Assembly: GCF_045807065.1 (NCBI RefSeq)
Contig: NZ_JBJMIE010000514.1
Span: 1-14,059 of the forward strand
Direction: 5' to 3'
Length of the DNA stretch: 14,059 bases
Source of the DNA: Actinophytocola sp045807065
Lineage (GTDB): Bacteria > Actinomycetota > Actinomycetes > Mycobacteriales > Pseudonocardiaceae
Below, in pieces: positions 1 to 6,335 of the stretch. The number at the start of each line of letters is the position of its first letter. The stretch's first letter is position 1. The translations under genes and the position numbers were made by a program. The notes beneath the pieces were generated by a model, which saw nothing but the letters and a program-made list of their open reading frames with translations, was not told the origin of the DNA and ran no database searches.

Positions 1-1
1 G

Positions 2-565
2 TCGTCGGTGCCGCGGCGGTACGTGTACCTGGGGATGTGGGTGCCGAACGGGTTGGTCGTGGGCTGTGAGTCGCTGTTCGTGCCGTACGCGCCGTCGGAT
101 GCGGGGCTGCTGTTCGCGTTCGCGGCGTTCGGCATGCTGGTCGGGGACACGGTGACCGGCCGGTTCGTCCCGGCGGGCTGGCGTCGCCGGCTGGGGCCGC
201 CGCTGCGGCTGCTGCTCGCCGCGCCGTACCTGGTGTTCGCGCTGTACCCGCCGCTGCCGGTGGCCCTGGCCGCGACAGTGCTGGCGTCGGTCGGCTACTC
301 GGCGACACTGCTCCTACAGGAGCGGTTGATGGCGCTGACCCCGGACGAGCTGAGCGGGCACGCACTCGGCCTGCACAGCTCCGGAATGCTCACGATGCAG
401 GGCGTCGGCGCGGCCATCGCCGGCGCGGTCGCGCAACAGAGCTCCCCAGCCGTCGCGATGACGGTGATGGCCGCGGCGTCGGTCGCGGTCACGCTGACAC
501 TGGCACCCGGCCTACGGACACCGCTGCCGGCGCCGTCTGTCGAGAAGACCCTCAGTCACGGGTGA
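2..565 (+). CDS. MFS transporter, C-terminal half (5' end outside window)
   Basis: The frame is open from the first bases of the window, so the gene starts upstream; the GTG at position 8 is an internal valine codon, not a start. About 187 residues are visible, roughly the second half of a 12-helix major facilitator transporter. Hydrophobic segments alternate with short charged loops: helices near residues 10-30, 36-52, 68-85, 86-105 and 125-170. A loop with D-T-V-T-G-R after one helix resembles the conserved MFS cytoplasmic loop. It would sit in the cytoplasmic membrane and move a small molecule, probably outward. The substrate cannot be read from this half. The protein ends in a short polar tail. 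No partner gene follows; the next 840 bases hold only gene remnants. The family call is fairly safe, the specific function unknown. Confidence 0.75.
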   Translation, partial: SSVPRRYVYLGMWVPNGLVVGCESLFVPYAPSDAGLLFAFAAFGMLVGDTVTGRFVPAGWRRRLGPPLRLLLAAPYLVFALYPPLPVALAATVLASVGYSATLLLQERLMALTPDELSGHALGLHSSGMLTMQGVGAAIAGAVAQQSSPAVAMTVMAAASVAVTLTLAPGLRTPLPAPSVEKTLSHG

Positions 566-753
566 GAGGTGCCCTCGAACGCGAGACTGTCAGTGATCCG
601 CCGTCGCCACCCTGTGCGCTCCCCCGGCTGCCACGAGCGCGTTCGCCAGCCTCAACGCCCTGGCACCTGTGTATGAGAGTGCGTTCCGGAGGTGGGGCTG
701 CCGCGAACTGTTGGCTGGTGATGGAGAGCCTAGATCAGCTGCGGATTGTCAGG
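566..753. other. Non-coding gap, nothing recognised
   Basis: No frame here has recognisable protein similarity, and no RNA gene is visible. It separates the MFS gene end from the dehydrogenase remnant and probably belongs to the same degraded region. Confidence 0.5.
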
Positions 754-770
754 TCGTCGTCAGGCGACGA
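754..770 (-). terminator. Hairpin at the end of the dehydrogenase remnant
   Basis: Arms TCGTCG and CGACGA form a 6-bp stem around the 5-base loop TCAGG. The stop codon of the minus-strand dehydrogenase remnant (760-762) lies in the loop. It has no T-tract, so termination activity is uncertain. Confidence 0.3.
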
Positions 771-1005
771 AGTGGGTCTGGCTCAGTGCGAGGAGTTTCT
801 GCTGGGTGGTGGGGTCGTGGGACACCGGGGGAGCGCTTGATTCCGTGTCACGGCTGAAGTAGCGGCCGGTGACGCCGGCCATGGCGGGGTCGGTCGCGAG
901 GCGTGTTGCGGGTTTCGCTCCTTCGGCGGGGGTGAGCAGGCTGCGGCGGATGAGTGTGCGTATGGGGCGTAGCAGCGGGGGCACGAGGTCGTCGATGCGC
1001 TCCGA
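760..1005 (-). pseudogene. Short-chain dehydrogenase/reductase, C-terminal remnant
   Basis: Read on the minus strand from about 1005 to the stop at 760-762, the frame gives about 80 residues typical of the end of an SDR oxidoreductase: D-D-L-V-P-P-L-L-R-P, then T-P-A-E-G-A-K-P, then R-L-A-T-D-P-A-M-A-G-V-T-G-R-Y-F, followed by a polar tail. The pattern of an 'EGA' helix, then 'LATDP', then 'VTGRYF' matches the C-terminal region of oxidoreductase-type SDR proteins. The Rossmann dinucleotide motif and the Ser-Tyr-Lys catalytic residues are missing. Sequence upstream of about 1005 is unrelated, so roughly three quarters of the gene is gone. It is a different SDR subfamily from the intact gene at 1407-2159. 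Called a pseudogene from the truncation; the tail itself is well preserved, suggesting a fairly recent loss. Confidence 0.65.
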
Positions 1006-1109
1006 CCGACTCCACCCTCATCGAAGCCGTCATCGCCGCCTTAGGCACCTGGTCCACCGACCAGTGAGCTTCCCGGAAAGGACTCAACACCATCCTCTCG
1101 GCAGAAGCT

Positions 1110-1294
1110 GAGGGTTCGGCCGGTGGCCTCCTGCCACCGGCCTTCGACCCCGATCTTTACAAGCTCCGTAACGTGGTCGAGCGGTGTTTCAACCGGCTCG
1201 AGCAGATTCTCGACCTGGCCACCCGGTTCGCGAAACGGGCCGCCTACCACCGAGCCGAGATCATCTGGCCTGCATCGCCCTCCACCTCACGTGA
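1110..1294 (+). pseudogene. IS5-type transposase, C-terminal fragment with a frameshift
   Basis: The plus-strand frame encodes L-P-P-A-F-D-P-D-L-Y-K-L-R-N-V-V-E-R-C-F-N-R-L-E-Q, then L-A-T-R-F-A-K-R-A-A-Y-H-R-A-E-I-I. This is the signature of the final DDE segment of IS5-family transposases, with the glutamate in 'NVVERCFNRL'. After 'RAEII' the frame reads into unrelated residues up to a TAA at 1314-1316. Moving one base to the frame starting at 1265 instead gives L-A-C-I-A-L-H-L-T and a TGA at 1292-1294, the hydrophobic ending expected for this family. One base has therefore probably been lost near 1263-1266. No N-terminal part and no terminal inverted repeats are visible, so it is an immobile relic. 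Its presence next to a truncated dehydrogenase suggests insertion followed by deletion. Confidence 0.75.
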
Positions 1295-1325
1295 AAATCC
1301 GCAGGACAAGGCGTAAGTATGGTGG

Positions 1326-1355
1326 TCTCAGTGCGCGGCGCGGCGCGCCCTGAGA
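1326..1355 (-). terminator. GC-rich hairpin downstream of the SDR gene
   Basis: Arms TCTCAG (1326-1331) and CTGAGA (1350-1355) pair perfectly, with an inner GGCGC/GCGCC stem. It lies about 50 bases beyond the stop of the minus-strand SDR gene (1407). There is no T-tract, as is common in actinobacterial hairpin ends. Confidence 0.4.
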
Positions 1356-1406
1356 TCGCACCAGCCGGGCGAGCACGGCCATCCGGTTCGTTCTTGGTCC
1401 GAGGCG

Positions 1407-2159
1407 TCAGACCGCCCTTGCCATTCGGCCGCCGTCCACGACGATGGTCTGGCCGGTCAGGAAACTCGCGCGGTCGCTCGCGACGAAAACAACGACCTCG
1501 GCGATCTCCTCCGGCGTGCCGAGACGGCCGAGCGGGTTGCTTTCGGCCATTGTCTGGAACGCCTCGGCGCCCATGAACTCGGTGACGTTCTCGCTCGACA
1601 CCGTGCCCGGCGCGACAGAGTTGACCCGGACGTTGTCAGGACCCCACTCGGTGGCCCATGACCTGGTGTAGGACTCGATCGCGGCCTTCTGCGCGCCATA
1701 GGTGGACATGTAGGGCATGTGGCGCGCTCCGGCGATGCTGCTGATGTTGATGACAGCACCGCCGCCGCGGGCGGCCATCCCTCGGGCGAAGCCTGCCGTC
1801 AGGGCGAAGGCTGCCCGGATGTTGACATCCCAGGACTCAGCGTTCGCGTCGAGGTTCTGGTCCAGGCTCGGCCTGACGCTGTCCCGGTAGCTCGCCGCGT
1901 TGTTGACAAGGACGTCGACGTCACCAGCCTCCTTGATGAGCCTGTCGACGTCAGCGGAGTCGCTGAGGTTGGCGAGGATGAAGCGGGCCTCACCACCCGC
2001 CGCGATGATGTCGGCGACGACGCCGTCCCCGCGCTCCTGGTGCCGTCCCGTGATCAGAACCATGGCCCCGTCGCGCGCGAACGCGTGCGCAATTGCGGAG
2101 CCGATTCCTCCCCGTGATCCTGCTCCGGTGATCAGGACATTCTTCCTTGTCGAACTCAT
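1407..2159 (-). CDS. SDR family NAD(P)-dependent oxidoreductase
   Basis: A complete 250-residue classical short-chain dehydrogenase, the usual length for the family. The nucleotide-binding motif T-G-A-G-S-R-G-G-I-G occupies residues 11-20 and has one extra residue compared with the standard TGxxxGIG. N-N-A-A follows at 86-89, the catalytic tetrad is N113, S141, Y154 and K158 (Y-G-A-Q-K), and the end has P-E-E-I-A-E-V with D-G-G. Such enzymes reduce or oxidise alcohol/ketone groups with NAD(P)H in the cytoplasm; R39 after the second strand would favour NADP(H), an inference. The substrate is unknown. The ATG at 2157-2159 follows a modest AGAAG ribosome site. It is divergent from a LysR regulator, a common arrangement in which LysR controls its neighbour. 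Two tandem 11-bp repeats lie just upstream. Family assignment is secure. Confidence 0.93.
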   Translation of the reverse strand: MSSTRKNVLITGAGSRGGIGSAIAHAFARDGAMVLITGRHQERGDGVVADIIAAGGEARFILANLSDSADVDRLIKEAGDVDVLVNNAASYRDSVRPSLDQNLDANAESWDVNIRAAFALTAGFARGMAARGGGAVINISSIAGARHMPYMSTYGAQKAAIESYTRSWATEWGPDNVRVNSVAPGTVSSENVTEFMGAEAFQTMAESNPLGRLGTPEEIAEVVVFVASDRASFLTGQTIVVDGGRMARAV

Positions 2160-2176
2160 GGCTGTCTTCTGGCCTT

Positions 2177-2198
2177 TCTAGTACAGCTCTAGTACAGC
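2177..2198. repeat. Tandem 11-bp direct repeat upstream of the SDR gene
   Basis: The 11-mer TCTAGTACAGC occurs twice back to back (2177-2187 and 2188-2198) without mismatch, 18 bases upstream of the SDR start. The period equals about one helical turn, so a protein bound to both copies would contact the same face of the DNA. On the minus strand each copy contains TACTAG, which resembles a -10 box. A regulator site, perhaps for the divergent LysR protein, is an inference. Confidence 0.55.
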
Positions 2199-2402
2199 GA
2201 ACGTTGTTTCAGGCGAGCAGGTAACTGCGTCGTTGTAGCAATTGAAATGGCACGTCGAGGTGCCCGTTTTCACTTCTGATGGTCTCGGCGAGATCGTTGT
2301 TGGCGAGACGCGTTCATTCTCCGTTTTCCCCTGGATGAGCTGTGCAGTCCCGAAGGTACGCACGCGCCGACATAGGCGCAAAGAGTTGCTTGCTATGATT
2401 CA

Positions 2403-2419
2403 CATACAAGATTCCTATG
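2403..2419. promoter_or_regulatory. Candidate LysR box (T-N11-A dyad)
   Basis: CATA-N9-TATG forms a dyad containing the T-N11-A spacing that LysR-type regulators recognise. It lies 17 bases upstream of the lysR start and just after TATGAT (2394-2399), a plausible -10 box for that gene. This would fit autorepression. It is a short pattern and could be chance. Confidence 0.4.
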
Positions 2420-2423
2420 CGGC

Positions 2424-2430
2424 GAGGTGG
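2424..2430 (+). promoter_or_regulatory. Ribosome binding site fixing the LysR start
   Basis: GAGGTGG lies six bases before the ATG at 2437. It supports this start over the longer open frame that reaches back to 2242. Confidence 0.6.
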
Positions 2431-2436
2431 CTCCGG

Positions 2437-3339
2437 ATGAACTTGCGGCAGTACGAGTACGCGCTGACTGTGGCCGAGGAGGGCAGCGTCACAGCGGCGG
2501 CTGAGCGGCTGGGGATGGCGCAGCCGTCGCTGTCCCAGCAGATCGGTACCTTGGAGAAGCAGGTCGGGGTGCGCCTGTTCACGCGAACCCCGCAGGGAAT
2601 GCTGCCGACGGCGGCGGGCCGGGCCTTCCTGGCGGAGGCTGAGGTCGCCACCACCGCGTCCCGGCGCGCGCTCACCGCCGCCCGCTCCGCCGACGCCGAC
2701 TTGACGGGCGAGCTAATCATCGCTGTCTACCTGGGACTCGGGACTCGCCGGCTGCCGCGTGCACTCGGCGAGCTGCGCCGCCGTCATCCCCACCTGGAGG
2801 TGACGATCCACGAGGAGCCCGACCCCACGGACATGGAACGGCTCTCGCGCCAGGGCACGCTCGACATGGTCCTGGTGCACGAGATCCCGTCCGGATGCAC
2901 CTTCGACATCCACACGCTGGGCAGGGAGTCCTACGTCGCCGTGCTACCGGAGGGCCACCCGCTTCTTCGCCGGGACAAGCCGCTCCTCCTCGAAGATCTC
3001 GCTCACGAGGGATGGGTGCGCTTCCGCCGCACCAGCAAGCTCGACGAGTATCTGGCGCGCCTGCTCGCCGACTGCGGCCTCGCCCCGCGCACTGTCGGCC
3101 GGGCCACCCAGATCTCCACCGCGGTGCGGCTCGCCGCGGAAGGCCTCGGCGTCACCATCGCGCCGTTCTCCGCGATCCCCGATGGCTTCGAACGCTTGAC
3201 CCGCCCCCTCAGCCCCGCCCTCTCGGAGCCGGTGATCGCGGGCGTTCGTCGCTCACCGGGTCGGGCCGAAATGGCCTTGCTGGACCAGCTGAGCCAGCAG
3301 GACTGGTCGAGCACCGGCGTCAGCGCGGCCAAGCGTTGA
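2437..3339 (+). CDS. LysR family transcriptional regulator
   Basis: From the ATG at 2437 the protein is 300 residues, the normal LysR length. Residues 1-60 form the winged helix-turn-helix, with the family-typical run A-A-A-E-R-L-G-M-A-Q-P-S-L-S-Q-Q-I followed by L-E-K-Q-V-G-V-R-L-F-T-R. Residues from about 90 to 290 form the two-lobed effector-binding domain, including P-E-G-H-P-L and G-L-G-V-T-I-A-P. The frame is open further upstream to 2242, but those residues do not look like protein and the ribosome site at 2424-2430 supports 2437. It is a cytoplasmic DNA-binding regulator that normally responds to a small-molecule ligand. It probably controls the divergent SDR gene and itself through the shared 277-base gap. 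The ligand is unknown. Confidence 0.93.
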   Translation: MNLRQYEYALTVAEEGSVTAAAERLGMAQPSLSQQIGTLEKQVGVRLFTRTPQGMLPTAAGRAFLAEAEVATTASRRALTAARSADADLTGELIIAVYLGLGTRRLPRALGELRRRHPHLEVTIHEEPDPTDMERLSRQGTLDMVLVHEIPSGCTFDIHTLGRESYVAVLPEGHPLLRRDKPLLLEDLAHEGWVRFRRTSKLDEYLARLLADCGLAPRTVGRATQISTAVRLAAEGLGVTIAPFSAIPDGFERLTRPLSPALSEPVIAGVRRSPGRAEMALLDQLSQQDWSSTGVSAAKR

Positions 3340-3486
3340 GCGCTGCCGCACGGCCTCGTTGGGGTCGAGGAGCGTCTGCAAACAAACCGAATGAGCGCAG
3401 GCACACTGACGCTCGTCCTCGCTCTTCGGACCCGACGGTAGCGACACCACGTGGTCGGGCCAACGTACTGTCATCGGCAGAAGATT

Positions 3487-4131
3487 ATGTTCGTGGCTGC
3501 TGCCGATGAGCCGGGGGTGAGCGTGCGGTTTGCCGGTACGGAGTCGTGGTCGTTGAGCATCGACCAGTGGGATGAGCTGTTGGAGTGTGTCCTGTGGTTT
3601 CGGGCCGCGGAGCGGATCGAGGTGCCCGTAGGTGGGTCGGTGACCGGTCCTCCGGACGTCGCCCCGGTGCCCAGGCCGTCTCTTGCCTCGGGTGAGGGGT
3701 TGGTCGAGGGGTGGCTGTGGTGGTGGCGGAGCGCGCTCGCCACGTCGGCGGGGCCGCCGGATCTGGCTGAGTTGACCAGGTTGGGCCCTCCGGACTTCGA
3801 TGGCCTTGCCGGTTATCCGGCGCTGCGGGATGTGGCCAGCGCACGGTGGACCGAGGCTCAGGCCTGGCAGTCTGCTCGCAAGAGGGCGGGGATCGATGTG
3901 TTCCTGGCGGCACGTGGCCGCGGGCCCGGGCGGGAAGGGGCGGCCGTAGCGGCGGTGGAGGCCGAGATCGGTCACAAGGCCGCGCCGTTCTCGGCGCGGA
4001 TCATCGTGTTGCCGGTCCACGACCGGCAGATCCGCTCGGTTGGGCAGTCCACGTTCCTGGTTCCTGAGCGCGTGCACGTCAGCAGCGCTTACGACGACTG
4101 GCTGCGCGGCCTCGTCCGCGCACTGGCCTGA
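3487..4131 (+). CDS. Hypothetical protein, tryptophan-rich, function unknown
   Basis: I do not recognise this 214-residue protein. The ATG at 3487 has a weak AGAAG upstream; a GTG at 3451 in the same frame is the alternative start. The protein has no signal peptide or membrane segment and is probably cytoplasmic. It has an N-terminal region with W-S-L-S-I-D-Q-W-D-E-L-L-E, a proline-rich linker near residues 50-65, a tryptophan cluster (G-W-L-W-W-W-R) near residue 76, and a C-terminal basic and hydrophobic part with I-I-V-L-P-V-H-D-R-Q-I. Codon use is normal high-GC actinobacterial with strong third-position G/C, supporting a real gene. It is alone between the LysR gene and the convergent MarR gene, 62 bases from the latter's stop, and no operon partner is evident. 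Confidence 0.7.
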   Translation: MFVAAADEPGVSVRFAGTESWSLSIDQWDELLECVLWFRAAERIEVPVGGSVTGPPDVAPVPRPSLASGEGLVEGWLWWWRSALATSAGPPDLAELTRLGPPDFDGLAGYPALRDVASARWTEAQAWQSARKRAGIDVFLAARGRGPGREGAAVAAVEAEIGHKAAPFSARIIVLPVHDRQIRSVGQSTFLVPERVHVSSAYDDWLRGLVRALA

Positions 4132-4193
4132 ACTCAGACCGAGACAAGGTCGGCTTCGCGGCATGAGAGCGTCCATGTTCCGTGGCCGGCCGG

Positions 4194-4673
4194 TCATCGA
4201 TGCTTGTCCGGTCGGCTCGTGCCGCGCAGGCGGGCCGCGGCTCGTTCGTGCCGGTCGATCGCCGAGTGCAGGAACCGCACGATGGCGTCGAGTTCCGCAT
4301 CGCTGAAGTCCGCGAGTTCCGCATGTGCCTCGGCCAGCCGGTCCCGCAGTAGGTCGGTGACGATCCGGGCGGCCTGCTCGGTCGGTATGACCAGCACCCG
4401 CCTGCCGTGCGTCGGGTCCGGTGCCCTGCGCACGTAGCCGGCCGTGACCAGCCGGTCCACTAGTGCTGTCACCGAGCCGGGTGTCAGCCCGAGCATCCGC
4501 GCCAGCTGGCCGGCGGGCAGCGGGCCGTGCCGGAACACCAGGTCCAGGCAGCGCAGGTCGGTTCGGTGCACGCTGAGGCGGTCGGCCAGCGCTTGGTCGT
4601 CGGCGTCGATGGCGGCCTGGAGGTCGGCCATGGCCGCGCCGAGTGCGGTTGTCAGCGCCTCGCGATCGGGCAT
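4194..4673 (-). CDS. MarR family transcriptional regulator
   Basis: The 159-residue protein starts at the ATG at 4671-4673. A further in-frame ATG at 4700 would put the start inside a perfect palindrome, so it is rejected. The middle holds a MarR winged helix-turn-helix: P-L-P-A-G-Q-L-A-R-M-L-G-L-T-P-G-S-V-T-A as the DNA-reading helices, then V-D-R-L-V-T-A-G-Y-V-R-R, and the wing R-A-P-D-P-T-H-G-R-R-V-L-V. Long helices on both sides form the dimer interface. MarR proteins bind palindromes as dimers and release DNA on binding phenolic or other small ligands. The perfect 11-bp-arm palindrome between this gene and the divergent hydrolase gene is an obvious operator, so the protein probably represses both. 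The GGAG before the start is only two bases from the ATG, so translation may be weak. Confidence 0.92.
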   Translation of the reverse strand: MPDREALTTALGAAMADLQAAIDADDQALADRLSVHRTDLRCLDLVFRHGPLPAGQLARMLGLTPGSVTALVDRLVTAGYVRRAPDPTHGRRVLVIPTEQAARIVTDLLRDRLAEAHAELADFSDAELDAIVRFLHSAIDRHERAAARLRGTSRPDKHR

Positions 4674-4683
4674 GTCTCCAGTG

Positions 4684-4706
4684 TAATGTTTGATCATCAA
4701 ACATTA
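4684..4706. promoter_or_regulatory. Perfect palindrome, candidate MarR operator
   Basis: Arms TAATGTTTGAT and ATCAAACATTA are perfect reverse complements separated by one base. The site is AT-rich in a GC-rich region and lies between the divergent MarR and hydrolase starts (10 bases from each). Size and symmetry fit a MarR dimer. Occupancy would block both genes at once. The regulator assignment is inferred from position. Confidence 0.75.
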
Positions 4707-4707
4707 T

Positions 4708-4712
4708 GGAGG
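4708..4712 (+). promoter_or_regulatory. Ribosome binding site of the secreted hydrolase
   Basis: GGAGG lies four bases before the ATG at 4717. It decides this start over the TTG at 4690, which lies inside the palindrome. Confidence 0.65.
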
Positions 4713-4716
4713 TGTC

Positions 4717-6114
4717 ATGCGTCGAGAGATCACCGTCGCCGTGACCGCGCTCGTGCTCACTGCGGTCCCCGCGCCCGCGACCGCCACACCGGGCATCGGC
4801 TGGGCACCCTGTCCGCAACCGGTGGCCGCGAAGTACCACGCGGAATGCGCCACACTCGCCGCCGGCGGAGTGACGCTCGCGCTGATGCGGATACCTTCCA
4901 CGGGAGCCTCTCAGGGACCCGTGCTCGCCGACTCGCAGGAGATCGACGGCTACGGTGGCAGCCAGATCGACTTCTTCCTACGGCACGGCGACAACTACCT
5001 GGCCCGGCTGCCCCAGACCCACCGCACCCACGACATCGTCCTGGTCGACCCCCGTGGGCTCGGCAGGAGTACATCCGTGCGCTGCCCGATGCCCGCGCAC
5101 GACCCCGCGCTCCCCGAACTGCCTGCTACTCCGGGGGACACCGCCCGGATCACCGTGCACGGCGCTTCGGTGTACCTCCGCTGCGCCGCCGCCACCGGTC
5201 CGCTGATCGCCCACACCGGTCTCGCCGAGCAGGCCGACGACCTCGAAACCGTCCGCGCAGCCCTCGGCGCGCCCCGGCTGGACTTCCTCGGCCAGGCGAC
5301 CGGCGCCGAACTGGGGGTGGTGTACGCCGCTCGCCACCCGGCGCACACCGGCCGGATCGCGCTGGACACCGCCGTCGACCCGTTCCTGCCGGCCCCACGG
5401 CGAGTGCTCGACGTGGCGCACGCCGAGGAGACCGCGTTCACCCGGTTCGCCGCCTGGTGCTCCGGTGCGCCCGGCCGGTGTCCACTGGCCGGCGAGGACG
5501 TCCCGGCTGTGCTCGACGAGGTCGTCACGCGCGGCGTGCCCGGCCTGACCGGCGACGAGGTACGCATCGCCGTCGGCCAGTTCCTGCTCGGCTACCCGGT
5601 CGCATGGCCCGGCGTCGCCCACGCGCTCGCCGCAGCGCGCGAAGGCGACGCCGGCGAGCTCGTGCCGTACGTCGCCCTGACCTACACCGAACCCGACTAC
5701 ACGGCCGGCCACGCCCAGACATGCGCCGACCACCCGAGCAACCCCGCCCAGCTGGCCGCCCTCGCCCGGCAGGTCCGCGCACTGGCTCCGCACACCGGTG
5801 GCATCTCACTGCACTGGGACGCCTTGATGTCCTGCACAGGCTGGCCGGACGGACCGAGCCTGGCCGAACGGCTACCCGGCCGTCTCACCCCGGCCTCCCC
5901 CATACTCGTCACCGCAACGGACGACGATCCCATCAACCCGTCGGCATGGGCAGCCGACCTCAACGCACGGATCGCCGGGTCTTCCCTGCTGATCGCACCC
6001 GTTGCCGGACACGGCGCGCTGGACAACGCACCATGCGCGGCAGACGCAATCGACACCTACCTGGCGACCGGCGCACTACCGGCCGAAGCGGAATGCCGCG
6101 ACTACAGAGGTTGA
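4717..6114 (+). CDS. Secreted alpha/beta hydrolase, TAP-like (S33 peptidase fold), nucleophile serine replaced
   Basis: The 465-residue protein has a signal peptide: basic M-R-R, a hydrophobic core to about residue 17, and a likely cut after A-T-A at residue 23. The rest follows the tripeptidyl aminopeptidase-like branch of alpha/beta hydrolases, with D-P-R-G-L-G-R-S near residue 110, the nucleophile elbow near 190, a cap with cysteines, and the C-terminal TAP-like part. The expected elbow G-x-S-Y-G reads G-Q-A-T-G, so the nucleophile position is alanine (A194, GCG at 5296-5298). The acid (D404, in D-D-D-P-I-N-P) and the histidine (H432, in G-H-G-A-L) remain. Active relatives cut N-terminal peptides outside the cell; this one may not be catalytic. 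It is divergent from a MarR gene and shares its palindrome. Family assignment is strong; activity is doubtful. Confidence 0.88.
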   Translation: MRREITVAVTALVLTAVPAPATATPGIGWAPCPQPVAAKYHAECATLAAGGVTLALMRIPSTGASQGPVLADSQEIDGYGGSQIDFFLRHGDNYLARLPQTHRTHDIVLVDPRGLGRSTSVRCPMPAHDPALPELPATPGDTARITVHGASVYLRCAAATGPLIAHTGLAEQADDLETVRAALGAPRLDFLGQATGAELGVVYAARHPAHTGRIALDTAVDPFLPAPRRVLDVAHAEETAFTRFAAWCSGAPGRCPLAGEDVPAVLDEVVTRGVPGLTGDEVRIAVGQFLLGYPVAWPGVAHALAAAREGDAGELVPYVALTYTEPDYTAGHAQTCADHPSNPAQLAALARQVRALAPHTGGISLHWDALMSCTGWPDGPSLAERLPGRLTPASPILVTATDDDPINPSAWAADLNARIAGSSLLIAPVAGHGALDNAPCAADAIDTYLATGALPAEAECRDYRG

Positions 6115-6335
6115 AGCGTCAGGGTTGATCGTGATCTCATCAGCTTGTCCCCGACAGACACCGCACGACCCGCGCTGTCGGTGGCCCCCATGAGAAGTCG
6201 GCCCCGCCGAAGAAGACTCGCCGCCGCAGACTAAATGGTCAACGCGAAGCGGCCGATGGCGAGACAGTACGGTTGGGAGGTTCTGGGTCCTTCGACGATC
6301 CCGCGTGCCGTGTCGGTCGTTGTGTGAGTTAGCTG
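6115..6335. other. Gap between convergent genes, with a weak hairpin
   Basis: The hydrolase gene (plus) and methyltransferase gene (minus) converge here. CCGACAG (6151-6157) and CTGTCGG (6175-6181) could pair across a 17-base loop as a weak terminator. A 30-codon ATG frame at 6234-6326 resembles no known protein. Nothing else is visible. Confidence 0.35.

Noticed and set aside
2242..2436. N-terminal extension of 65 residues on the LysR regulator
   Set aside because: The frame is open but the residues do not resemble a LysR N-terminus, the DNA is promoter-like, and the ribosome site at 2424-2430 with ATG 2437 gives the normal 300-residue length.
3253..4839. Long minus-strand frame of more than 500 codons
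   Set aside because: It runs antisense to the LysR end and the 214-residue gene and out of frame through the MarR gene; the composition is arginine- and proline-rich with no domain.
4527..6128. Plus-strand frame of more than 500 codons over the hydrolase gene
   Set aside because: The arginine-rich translation is the typical shadow of a high-GC gene; the hydrolase frame has a signal peptide, family motifs and a ribosome site.
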